Shown: one piece after another, positions 33,871 to 45,470 of the stretch
Position numbering within the stretch: position 1 is the first letter of the stretch
How the letters are laid out: each line of letters opens with the position of its first letter
The notes under the pieces: generated by a model
Told to the model about the DNA's origin: nothing
What the model saw: only the letters and a program-made list of their open reading frames with translations
Databases searched by the model: none
NCBI GenBank assembly: GCA_947561395.2
Contig: OX387184.1
Span: 29,502,766-29,566,765 of the forward strand
DNA length: 64,000 bases
From: Buxus sempervirens
Taxonomy: Eukaryota > Streptophyta > Magnoliopsida > Buxales > Buxaceae
Direction: 5' to 3'
Made by a program: the position numbers and the translations under genes

Positions 33871-34035
33871 CTTACCTCATTATTTCATGATCCAATGGTT
33901 GGATTTGCATCATACTCTTGATCCCTTTTATCAATGTGATCACCTATATATTCCATTACCAATTTTCCGTAAAATCCACATTAAAATACTGAATTTTATT
34001 TAATTAAAATTTCTGAAAATTTTCGGGGTCTTACA

Positions 34036-34964
34036 ACAAATATTGGTCTAAAATCGTAGCAAAAATTGGTAATTTTGTTACATGGATGAGTTGACGGAAA
34101 GAAGAGCCAAAGGAAAGTTTGCTAAGGTTTGTGTTAGAGTGAATCTGGAAAGGCCTCTCATTCATCAAATGAAGGTGATAAATAAAGGTAAGGAGTTGAA
34201 TTTCAATGTTTATTAAAATAAGTTTTATGATTGTTGTTACTGGTGTGGGAAGATCAGACATAAGATAGCTGATTGTGGGCGAGCTTCCTCTGGTTGATCA
34301 ACATACAAACTTTGAGGAGGGGGTATTAGAGAATGGAGATGAAGGGAAGCTAGAGGAGGGGAATGACACTACTACCGAGGAGGAAGGCTTCTATGATACG
34401 ATAGCCAAGTTGTGGAGCCAAATACTGAAATGGGGATGAAGAGATACTTCAGTTATCCGATCAAATAACAACCAAATGGCAGGTCGAGGTAGACAAGGTG
34501 GAAGAACCGGTAGAGGCTTCCTCAGAACAAGGGATGAATGGTGCATGTTAGCAAGTGGAGAAGAAGGTCAGGTGCAAGATAGCAATGCTTTGGAAATTAG
34601 AACACATGGCTAGTTTGCAAAGTGAGAAGTGGTCGACTGGACGGCGATAGTCAAAACTATAGGGAGGTTGTAAATAGTAATAAATTGGGGTTGGTGGCAG
34701 ATTTTATTAACGAGAAGAGTGAGATACGTGAGCTGAGTAGTGGAATTGAAAAAGGAGAAAAGTGGGCCTATGATAAAGGCCCATTATATGGAAATGAGAA
34801 AGGGAAAGGAATTACAATTAACGAAGTTGGGCCCCATCTCAAACTGAAGTCCAAGTCATGGGTTATAAGTTAGAGGCTCAAATCAAGAATGATCCAACGA
34901 ATGAGGGGACTGATTTAAAAATCAAGGATGACAAGCCTAAAGGTAAGGAAACCTGAACAACAGA
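34036..34964 (+). pseudogene. LINE ORF1 segment: RNA-binding core and CCHC zinc knuckle
   Basis: Reads IGNFVTWMDELTERRAKG then KFAKVCVRVNLERPL, the conserved block between DUF4283 and the zinc knuckle in plant L1 ORF1. The knuckle CYWCGKIRHKIADC (about 34231-34276) is a CX2CX4HX4C pattern that binds nucleic acid. Downstream is a charged, low-complexity tail. Stops and at least one frameshift are present. MULE2 interrupts the tail at 34965. Confidence 0.8.
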
Positions 34965-35128
34965 CCGCATCCTCTCCTCCGGATGGTCGTTCGGAGGATG
35001 GTCGTTCGAATGGTCATTCGAATGACCCAAGCGCGACACGCGTCACCCTCTTCCTCTCACCTCAACGAACAGCAACGGCCGTTCGAATGCCATTCGTTAG
35101 AATGGTCTGTTAGTTTTCGGGCCTTCTC
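34965..35128 (+). repeat. Left terminal inverted repeat of MULE2
   Basis: Pairs with 48290-48414. The strongest shared block is at 35013-35074 (ATTCGAATGACCCAAGCG, then CACCTCAACGAAC). Matching fades after GTTAGTTTT at about 35109. Confidence 0.85.
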
Positions 35129-38100
35129 AACCGGTTAATAAGAACCATGCGATGGTTCGGCCGGTCGCATTCCTCTACCTATTCGAACGAACTCGACCAA
35201 TCCCCAAATACCTGTTCTGACGAGTGCGAGAGTCAGAGGATTTTCAAAAAATCCTTCAACGTTTGCAAAACCACCTTCCTCTTCGACGTTTGCAACCTTC
35301 TTGGTTTATCTCCTTCCTCTCCAACGAACGAAGGGTACGAAACTTCTTGTTTTACCTCCTTTCTCTCCAACGAACGAGAAACAACGTTTGCATCTTTCTT
35401 GGTTTACCTCCTTCCTCTCCAACGAATGAAAGGCACAAAATTGAGAGGTTTTCGGAGAAATACGACTTAACTGGTACGTTTGCAATCGATTTTTTATTTT
35501 CAAATCGTTTTTTCCCCTAAATGGATGTTGCCGATGATATGCTGGTGAAATCAAAAATGTAACTCCTTGCATGCAATGCCGTTTGATAGAAAAGGAAAAA
35601 AGACAAGCATGCAATTCTCATTGCTTGTGATCAGATTCCTGCTCCAACTAAAATTTCAATGTAAATAAAATATAACCTGAACAACAAACTTCAATGCCAT
35701 CAAAAGTTATATCATCATCCATATTTATTGCAGTGATTGTCACCCATATTAGCATGTGATCATCTTTGGTAAGTCAATATTTTAAAAATGCCCAACCTCA
35801 AGTGAAAAATCAACATATTTGAATTTGTGGTTGCCGTACAAGCTTATGGTACATGTGGCAAAAGGATGACATGTATGCCGAGCTGTAATCAGATAAGACA
35901 GAGACTGATCTAGTATAGACCCGAACTGTAATAATGCAATCATTCCCCCAGTGTTTCTTGTTTAAAAAAATGGAAGTGGGTGTGTAAGACATGGAAATTA
36001 GGCAGTGGTGAAAGACTACGAAAGTGAGATATATAGAAAAAAAATGATGCCACCATTGATTCTTTCGATTTTGTCGAAGAATCAAATCTTTGGGTGAGAT
36101 TCATTCTGATAATATCCTCACTAATACTGGATTATATCATCTTTTAGTCTCAAGTCTCTTATTTTATGCCTAATAAGTTCATTCAGATAATTAAGTTCTT
36201 ATTCTCTTCATCTTAGATTCTATTTACTCAATGATCCTCCCTAAGATCTAGGTCTCCATAACATATGGATTACTTCAAATCCTCCAGAAGAACATAGAAG
36301 TCTTGTATTTGAATTGATTAAAAATCCTAAAACACTCCAGGAAAAAAATAAATGAAAATAGAGAAACTGGCGGAATAGAGTTAGGTAACCACCTTGTCAA
36401 GGTTCCTATGCCAATATATTTTCAAATTAAAAAGTGTATAAATTTTTCTCTAATAAAGCATTGTAAAAATCCAAAATTCTGATCATGAAAGTCCAATATC
36501 TTGCATTCCTATAATTTTTCCAAGTTTCACACATTAACGGTCAATATTTGTGCTAGATAGACTTTGAGACCCCAATCAAAGAGGATATCTTTTTGTCCCA
36601 ACTGAGACCTTTCTCTTTCGCTTTCTTATGGTTTTCTTTTTTTTTTTGTTGAAACATATTATACTTATTGAAAAGATATCTGTCCCATAAGAGACCTCTT
36701 GGCATATTGGTGGTCCTTAAGGTGTGGAGGCCATGTTATGGGATTTGATGATAATAGAGGATTCAATTTTGGCACATTGACCTCAGGATTGAAAGAGTCA
36801 AATGGGTCAATGGGCTAGTGGGTCAGCCTGTGAACTAAAGAGGACGACAGCTAATTGAATAGATACCTATTAATTGCTAAGGAACAATAAATTTATTAAT
36901 TAGATGATGAGAAATTCTATCATCTAGGAAAATACCTATTTAAAAAGCCTTGTTAAGCTCAAAACAAATCAAAACACATACTGGAAATCATGTCAAAGCA
37001 CACTTTAGAGACATTCTTCTCAAAGAAATAATTTATTTTCTACGACTATTGTCAAAGTGATGAGATGGCATTTTGAGCCTTGTGATGCACAATACAAAAT
37101 GCAAAGCCTAGTTCCTTTGGATCATCTTTACATAAGGAATTCAAAGATGTCTGTCTGATTGTTGAATGTAGAATAAACTGAAATAACATTATACAGTCAC
37201 TTTTAATTAGCCATGCCAAGTTGAGATATTCAATCTAAATTCAAAGTAGTTCCTTTCCCTCATTAAAGCACAAAGACTATATAATGCTAATATAAAAACA
37301 AGAAAAATGATACGTTAACGAGTGAAGACGAAGAAATTTCATACACATAATGATCCCTTGTGCTCCTCTGTAGTATGAGCTCGTTAGTGTTCTGAATCTT
37401 TCTTGTCCAGCTGCAAGATAAGAAGTTAAAACCTTTATTAAGCCATATTTTTCCATTACTAAATATATGAACCTCGTTGTTTAAAAAAAAAAATCATCCT
37501 ACAGCATGAAGAAAGTAAGATTAGAGACATAACATAATTGACAAACTGTGCCTTTGATACCTAATTATCCACCTAGAAAAGTACCTTCATGATCATGTTC
37601 ATTCATTATTAATCATCAGCTATCTACCAATGCCCTTGGTAATATTGAACGAATATTTTCAAGCATTTGCCAGTAAAACACTTGAGAATAGTAGGGCACA
37701 GAGGATGATATAATAAACTATACTTTTGCCTTTCCTTTGTTAAAAAAATAACCCATTTGTTGTTAATTGTTGGAGAAGGATAAATATAAACCCATTATTA
37801 AACCAAATTCATATACTGCAATGGGTAGCATGCTGCCCATGTCAGTGTCATCTAAGTCTAAACTAGATTAGGTTCTTGATTTGTTAATCTACATCTTAGT
37901 GCTAGAACCTGCAAATATTTATGAAAATTCACACTTCTTTCTTAACATATTACATATTTATGCTTAAAGGATTTAGTATTACGCTTATTTCATATGATAG
38001 CTCTTACCTTGCAAAGAAACATCTACATCATTTTGTTGCTTGCATCCAAAACTACAAAATCTAGCATGATATAATTTCTACAGTGAATTTTTGTAAAGTT

Positions 38101-38660
38101 CTTCAATTGTTTTTCTTTTTCTTATGTTTTCTTTTTTTGCATTAAAATATTTTGAATTCTAACATCTTTAGTTTTCAATTATCATATGCTAGATGTTGAT
38201 ATGCATAAATTCAATAATCATACGCTGGATTTGTAATTTCCAACAGAGGAGATGAATAAATCTCACCCAACATCTTTAGCAGTTGGATATTGTGCAATTG
38301 GCTCAAATGACCAATTCTGTTGTCTACCTTGTTAATTACTACTTAGATTTTTACAGTTGAAATGGAAGGAAAAAGAGATGCAAATCGTTTGTATTAAAAT
38401 GATTTTTTTGGTTTCAATTGAAAGAATAGATTATTTTTATTATATTTAATTAGTGGAGTTTTATATAACAAAATGGTCCACTAGTTTGGACTTTATCCTT
38501 CCCAATTTGGTAAAGTGGATTGATTGATATAACCCCATGTAGACCCTATCCTAAAGGGTTGTAAATGTAAAGGCTTTTAATGAGAGTTTTTTGCTTGAAG
38601 CTAGAAATTGGAATTGTGAAATTGCCTCTGTTAATGTGCAGAAAAAGTTTGACTACTACA
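35129..38660. other. MULE2 left arm without recognised gene
   Basis: AT-rich, with a three-copy repeat near its start and no conserved protein. It may contain the promoter and long leader intron of the cargo genes. Open frames here are short and unsupported. Confidence 0.4.
35299..35427. repeat. Three-copy, about 50-bp repeat
   Basis: CTTGGTTTATCTCCTTCC and CTCTCCAACGAAC recur at about 35299, 35345 and 35397, separated by short variable parts. The unit lies just inside the MULE2 left TIR. Confidence 0.75.
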
Positions 38661-40653
38661 ATGGAAACTGTTGGATCAGCATCAACAGGAAAAAAACAGC
38701 CGCGCAACAGTTGGCTACACTTCAAGTAAAGTTTCCTTCACTTATTTATTTGTTTTGTTCTACAAATAAGCATGGAAGCAATCCAATATTTTGGATCATT
38801 CTCTTTGTATAAGTTTGGGTATGGTTGTCAAGATGACAGTTATTTTAATTCCTTTTGCATCCTTGTAATTCTTAATATATTATTGGCCATGATTTTCCTT
38901 TTGTTCTTTCAGGGAATATTATGTAAATGAAAGAATAAAGAATCGTATTGAAGGTGAACAAATCCCGACGAAGCAGCAGGTAGGCATTATCAATGGTACC
39001 GGTTAAGGAACATCCTTTATTTTATTTATTTTGCACTTCATCGATCCTATTCAAATGAATTTATCTATTTAGTTATTGCATTTCAGTTATTCGCGGATGC
39101 TGCTGGAGCATGGAGGTCCATGAATCAAGCTGAGAAAGAAGAATTTAAGCGAGCGTCACGGCTTGAGTGGGACGAATACAAGAGGGCTATCCCACAACAA
39201 GGGCCGCGAAAAAAACAACAGGTTCGTGAAATTTCTTATCTATAATTGGAATTATTGTGGATAATTAGTTGAGACTGATATATTCTTTCGTTTTATCTTT
39301 GTTTTTTGTAGGCTGAGATACAGACACGTTGTTCACCTGGACGTTTCATTACGTTTATCCACGGTATTTCATTCACCGCTTCTCAGGAGCAATGCCTTAG
39401 AGATAGTGGCTTTCACTGGCTACTGAATTTACATGCGACAAAGCTTTATCGGCGACTCTGTCATTGGATTCTTCTGAATGTAGATACTAAGAAGAGATGT
39501 ATCAGAGTTGGGGCCCAGAATATTTTCTTGACACACACGACGTGAAGATTATAATTGGGTTACCCATACAGGGGATAAATGTTGATACATCTAAATCAGA
39601 AATCCCCAATATGACAGAGTTGCATATATTTTACGAGGTATGCAATGAAAGCATCCCTATTGAGAATGTTGAGAAGAGCTTGAAGAGCCCAGAGAACGAT
39701 CATGAGTGGATCCGTTCTTTTGTATTATATTCGTTGACAACCTTAGTAAGTCCATCTTCAATGATTGATGTGAGTGCATCCTATCTTCCCTTGCTGGTCG
39801 ATGTAGAGAGGATAGGAGGTTACAACTGGGGAAGTATCTTTTAGACACATTTATGCATCACGTAATCGAGTTTCAAATGGGCAAACGGAAATGCATCAAT
39901 GGCTGCTTATTATTTTTACAGATATGTATAGTATTTAATACATGCATTGGCTTGTTTACCCTAGCTTATGATAATGATAGTGCGTCTAATGATAATTCGA
40001 TCGTTTCTTAGTATTTGTATTACGATCGGATGATTGTTGGTCAAGCAACACCTCCCACTACTCCACGTATGGCAGCGTGGACGGATGCATTGCTTTTCCA
40101 AAGGGAGAAAGATGAAATGGCGCTCGGTGGTTATGGAAACGGGAAGGTATACATATATATATTTGAGTTGAACTGATTATTGTAGGTTTTGTTGTCAATT
40201 TTGACGCAACATTTCTATGTACTCAATAATATACACGTTAAATGTTATAGGTGGTTGAGCACCGTGCTGAGAGCCGTGTGGAAGATGAGGCATCAGGCGA
40301 AGCACATGAACTAAATTTCATTGATCTTTGGAAATTTCGTGGAGATCCAGATCCTGTAAGATTTTTTTTTTTTTTTTTGGTATTATACCTAACGTTTTCT
40401 TATTACGAACACGTCCGCATGTTTTATGATTGGGTGTTGTGTATTCCAAGTTATTCAAGGTCATCTCACGAGAATATTGGACACGTATAGTGAGATGCTA
40501 AATCACGTGAAGTCAAGGGAAACCGTCGACCCCTCTGATATCCACGTGCGATGTGAGAGCCCTGATCATATGGATGCTCCCGACTGTTCCATGCCCGATG
40601 TTCCTGATGAAGCAATGATGGCACCCTCCCATCATATATATATATATATTTGA
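38661..40653 (+). pseudogene. HMG-box-like plus plant mobile domain (DUF1985-like) cargo gene
   Basis: Exons 38661-38725, 38913-38979, 39087-39221 and 39312 onward, with GT..AG borders and fitting phases. From ATG 38661 the start is METVGSASTGKK. About residues 12-75 form an HMG-box-like sequence: PRNSWLHFKEYYVNERIKNR ... LFADAAGAWRSMNQAEKEEF ... EWDEYKRA. Then comes a plant-mobile-domain-like region: CSPGRF, GFHWLLNL, LYRRLCHWIL, THDVKIIIGLPIQG, YNWG and GCLLFLQ. A one-base frameshift lies near 39480-39510 and another near 39835. Exons at about 40010-40147, 40250-40358 and 40440-40640 give an acidic C-terminus. No Ulp1 protease domain was seen, although that often goes with this domain in other MULEs. 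HMG boxes bend DNA; a role in transposition is inference. Confidence 0.62.
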
Positions 40654-40774
40654 ACCGATTTCATCTTATTTGTTTGATTTTTGTTGTATTTCCTTTCTTC
40701 GTGTTCCCATTGATAGAATATGTGCTTCTCAACATATCTTTTCGTCGAGATCTAATACTATACTCTTAATGCAG

Positions 40775-41950
40775 ATGCCTAAAAGACGCAAAACCACCCG
40801 AGGGTCTACGTCTAACTTACAACCTAGTGAGGTAGATGCAGAAATATTTATTGATCGCCATGCGCAAATGAGGTTTCGTCAACATCTTCACAACTGGACT
40901 CTCCTGTTAGAGCGGGAGGTAATAATCACCGAGCTTGATCCCGATATTACTTCGATTTTTACTTCTAGGGGTTGGCAACCTTTGCTCAAAAATCTTCTTG
41001 CTCCCCAAGCCATCCTTGTTCGGGAATTCTATGCAAACATGTATGGTTGGTCCCTTACCCCTCCCGAATTCAAAGTGTATTTTCGCGGTCAAACAATTTC
41101 GATCATCCCCGATGTCATGTCTCAAATATTAGGGATACCCAAAGTGCTTGAGCCTCGATATCCTTATCATGAAGCCGACACCCCTTCACCTACTCATATG
41201 GCATCTTTTGTGTGCAACAGTACTACCCCTTTCCGTGGAACACATCTAGTGGTTGATAATCTTCGAACTCATCGGTCCGTTATTCTTCGGATTATGAGCA
41301 CCAACATATGCCCAGTGGGTCATTTAAATACTCTCCCACTTGGGAGACTTCACTTCTTTTATGCATTACTCCAAGGTCATTCAATAGACCTTCCTTCCCA
41401 AATGGTTCGTTCCATGCTACACATTGTAATAAACATCAAACGGAAGTGAAAACTTATATTTCCTTGCCTCATTACCCGCCTCATGCAAGGACTTGGCGTA
41501 GTAATCCCAGATATTGAGCCACCTCTAGTGCTTCCACCGCCTATTGGGCCTACCACCATAGCACAAAGTGTTACGCATACTAATGCTGCTACTCTGGCTG
41601 GTGCTCATCGTCCACGTCGTGAATCATCTTCCGAGGCTGGAACCTCCCATTCTGGTTCATCTTCAGCTGCTCCTTCATTTGATCCACCTGCTGTTATGGA
41701 TTATTTGTCAAGGATTTATGAAGTCCAGCAACAATCGCGCGCAAAACTGGCGCTGATCCGATCTACCCAAGAGACGCAAAGCCGTCAGCTTTCAAAGTTA
41801 CAGGAGCAGTGTCACAACTTCAACTGCACCGTAACGAGGATCAAGAGGATGAAGACGGGGATGAAGACAAGGATGATGACGATGAAGAAAGTGAGGCAAA
41901 CTGAAGCAAGGAGGGGAGCAGAAATTTTACTTTTTTTGTTGTGGCTTTGA
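40775..41950 (+). pseudogene. Putative plant transposon protein (Transposase_32 / PF20167-like)
   Basis: The ATG at 40775 follows an AG and opens with a basic stretch, MPKRRKTTRGS. The core is typical of the 'putative plant transposon protein' family: LVREFYANMYGW, VYFRGQTISI, PDVMSQILGIP, LHFFYALLQG and, after a TGA at 41447-41449, FPCLITRLMQGLG in the same frame. A proline/serine-rich linker and a Q/R-rich coiled coil follow (about 41690-41810). The present frame ends in a basic tail at 41950; in the +1 frame the last 100 bases encode an acidic tail (EDQEDEDGDEDKDDDD) ending in TGA, the more natural C-terminus, so a frameshift near 41810 is likely. Biochemical function of the family is not known to me. 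Confidence 0.65.
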
Positions 41951-42939
41951 TTTGCCGTATTTTGTGGCCAAACGCTCGATTTTTTTTTATTTAAGGTTGT
42001 ACTCCATTAGTGGCTTGCACTCTTGCAAATTTAGCACACTAAGCATGCTTCTTACAAAAATTGTTTTGATCTCACCATGCAATATTTTGCTTACTCTGTT
42101 TGGAAATTGGTTTACGGTTCGTATTGGTTCAGCAGCGTAAACACGAACGAAGGTCTCGTGTCTTATCGACGCGGCGTTTTGTGATTGACGTTATAAAAAT
42201 GCCGTAGAGAGGGTCGCTGTAGAGGAAATCGGATGGATAATTCCACAAGTAGAGGATGAGTGCATAAAACAAAGCATCAGACACATGCAAAGTATCACGC
42301 AAACTCAAATAACATGTAATTGTTAGTTGTCTAACTGATTAAGAATATATTGAAGCAAGCCACTAAGATGAATATCTATACAAGATAAAACTCATAGTAT
42401 CATACAAACTCACACGTCTATGCTCCTTTAATTGCTACATTTACTTCTTAACTCAAGTTTAATAATGAACCCATAAAGGGCTAACAATTAGGACTGAGGA
42501 GGAGTACAAAAGAAAACAATAGGAGCAGGTTCAAACAAATCCAAGCTGCAAAGTTATGGGGCAAGAATCATTGCTTTAGTGGCAGGGCAAGTTGAAGGAA
42601 TCCGCTACTTGAAAAGTGAACAAGTGACTTAATAAAATCAAACGGCAAGAGCAAGTTAGAGTATTCACAACTGGAAGTATTCAACTGATACCATAGGTTG
42701 TCCCATTGTGTGCTTGCATTCGGTGGATTGCCATGCTGCAACACAAATGGATGCAAAAACGATAATTTTAGTATTACAACTTTGTAAATTATTGATTGTG
42801 AGTCAAGAAATTTGAACTACTACTTGCAGCATCTGAGTGAAGCCATAATTCCCTTGAAGACCCTGGGCCAAAATCCTATGATCAACAACACCACCTTGTG
42901 ACATTTGGTTGGAAGCAAAATATGCCTGCATATTTTGTC
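41951..42939. other. Region between convergent MULE2 genes
   Basis: The 3' ends of the Transposase_32-like gene and the transposase gene meet here. Minus-strand exons of the transposase C-terminus may extend into 42560-42930. Nothing else was recognised. Confidence 0.4.
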
Positions 42940-45470
42940 AGTTGCCTTATAAGAAACACCAAGACTGGGGTTGTTTGCAAAACAAAAATAATGGAGTAAA
43001 GTATACCTGCACTGCTGGCGTATGTGGAGTCAACGGTGCAATAGGCATCATAAATGCATCCTTCATATAAAGTGTTAGTAGAGTGCAAGAACTCTGAGTA
43101 GATTGGCTATTAGAGGTAAACTCCCCGAAAGTTGCTGCAACCTCTGTTTGGTTCATGGTTTCCTCTACTAACTTATTGACCGCTTGTTTTGCTTTCTTCC
43201 ATATACACTTGATAGATTGTTCCAATGCACCTTTTTGCCTACGAACACTTGAGCCAACCCGACCACCCCTTAGCTTCTTTTTAATACCTTTTGCCCTTGA
43301 AAGGATCTCCGTATCGTCAACACCAGTAGCTGGAGAATCATTGTCCCTAACACTATTGTCCCCAACACTATCTTGAAGTGTGCAATCTGGCTGAGAAATT
43401 GCTTGTGAAACATTCACCCTTCAAACTTCACTTTGACTTCCTTCTTTTCTTGATGCATCATCCATATCTCTAGCTTTGTTTTTTTCTTTTACTATTCTAT
43501 TCGCCTCACATTCAATTTGTTTAACCAGATCACTCACAAAAGCAGAGGACTCTTCATGCATTGAGGCCTTCCTTGCAGCTTAGACAAAATTGCGACACAA
43601 TTCCCTAAACCTCCTCCCAATTGCCGCTTTGGAGTCCTCCTCAGCAAAAATCCCTTCTTCATATGCAACCAAACCACTCTTTGAATCTTTAGTCCATCTT
43701 TTCAAGATATATTGATCAGGTATCTTCTTTATCCTATTAGCACGAAGAATATAAAATGCATGACTGCACAATATGCCACTGAATTCAAATTTCTTACAGT
43801 TACAATTGACTGAAGTAGTTTCGCGATCGAATGTAATAGTATGCTGACGAACTCTCCGTTCGACATCATTAGTGACTTTATACTCAACCAATCCGCCAAC
43901 TTCCCCACAAACAAACATCTCACAATTAAGGACACAATCAACAATCAAGTGCTTCTTTGTGAACTAATTCAAGGATTGCTTCTGTGTAGACGTTTCATGC
44001 ACATTCCAACATTTGATTTCCCTCAATCGGCAACGCAGGAGTACTATTTATCATCTTACAATCAGCCCTCAGTTCCTCATATCGCCTATCATCCAATAAT
44101 TCATCGAAGCGCCCCAAGAATCGCAATAAATCCTTTTGCCTCTGTAGATGACTTTTCAATGAAGCATTCATGCTCTCGGACCTTTGTGTCGTACTCATGT
44201 TTGCATAGAACGTGTTCCTTCTGTATGCTAGAGACCATTTCTCCTTTTCGTCAAACTTTGCTTTCAACCATCTATTCGAGGATAAATCATATTTGTTAAT
44301 CATTGTGTTCCATGCTTCTATGAATTCCTCTTCGTCTTCATACTCGTAAACACATCTACTAAAATCTTTTGCGAACAATCTCTCACGGTTAAACACATCA
44401 CTAAGATGCTTTGCAGCGTTTTGGAACATGTGCCAAACACAGAAGCGATGGAATGTATCCGGAAGCACCGAAGCTATTGCACTCGTCATAGCTTGTTCAT
44501 GATCTATGAGAATTGTTTTCGGCCTCTTACCAGACATAGCTCTTACAAAGCTTTCAAATAACCAACTGAATGTTTGAACGCTTTCATCATATAATAGGGC
44601 AGCGCCAAAGATTTTGGTTTGTCTGTGATGATTAACACCAACAAATAACCTGAATGGTCTAACATACTTGTTTGTTTTATATGTGGTGTCAAAACAAACC
44701 ACGTCACCAAAGTAAGTATAATCTGCCATCATCCCAGAATCAGCCCAAAATATGTTACTAATAAGATCGTCTTCATCTAACTGAATGGCATAGAAAAAGG
44801 ATGCATCTTTCGATTGTTTTCTTTGAAAGTATTCCAATAAGGCTCCTACATCTCCCTGTTGCATGGCCACCCTACTTTTGGACCGCAAATAATTCTGACA
44901 GTCTACCTGCATGAATCCTAGGCATTCAACGCACCTACTTCCTTTCTCATCATTTGGACAATTCTCTTGGGTTGTATCCCTGTCGAATCTGCAAGATCAA
45001 TTTCAGCTGCCTGGGCCTCTGTTACTTTCCGATGCGATTGTAACATATGGACCATTCTTGGCAAAAGCAACTCATGATTATGCCTCTCCTCGAACTATGT
45101 AATTATATATTTTCCACTCGCTTCCAATACAATTTTTATTCTTGCCTTACACCCAGTCCTTGTATTTACACGATGTCTTACAACCGTCATATCCCTTTTA
45201 TCTGTCCGACGATAACCTTCCTTTAAGCAACAAAAACCCTATCAAGGAGGATGCCCATACGTTGATGCCTGTGTGTAAGTCTTTTCTCGTTCCGAAACCA
45301 GTTCATCTTGCATACTCATTATAAAACTGATGTGCGTCATCTTTTGAATCAAACACCATCCCAATCTTTGGTAAATATGCTGTATGTATTGATTCTTGCA
45401 AACCATCAACATCCTCATCGATGGTGTCTTCAATGCCATCAATTGATCTAGATGACATGTCCTCCCCACT
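42940..45470 (-). pseudogene. MULE2 transposase, FAR1/MULE/SWIM type
   Basis: Read leftward: a FAR1-type N-terminus (LPKIGMVFDSKDDAHQFYN, about 45370-45310; stop and frameshift follow), a 305-residue open core at 44912-43995, a SWIM part at 43948-43580 and a C-terminal part at 43417-42976. The core has candidate catalytic aspartates at residue 75 (VVCFDTTYKTN) and 137 (ILIDHEQAM), CVWHMFQNAAKHL, and an acidic EDEEEFIEAW segment around residue 196 where the third catalytic residue is expected. The SWIM motif is CNCKKFEFSGILCSH. Two stops and a frameshift lie between 43995 and 43948. The C-terminus matches MULE1 (TEILSRAKGIKKKL, DAFMMPIAPLTPHTP). It acts on MULE ends; this copy looks better preserved than MULE1's. 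Confidence 0.85.

Larger units (their letters stand above)
18681..34035 (-). mobile_element. Solo LTR B, about 1.8 kb net, TSD ACAAA, with nested insertions
   Basis: On the plus strand it begins TGTAACGCCC and ends GGGGTCTTACA, with ACAAA at 18676-18680 and 34036-34040. Net LTR B sequence is 18681-19023, 31129-32395 and 33871-34035. The remainder is LTR A copy 3 (with MULE1 inside) and LTR A copy 2. Orientation is inferred from similarity to the end of LTR C. No coding domain is visible in the net sequence, so it is called a solo LTR. Confidence 0.8.

Noticed and set aside
42940..45470. A domesticated FAR1/FHY3 transcription factor gene
   Set aside because: It lies within MULE2 TIRs, is broken by stops, and is matched end to end by the transposase in MULE1.
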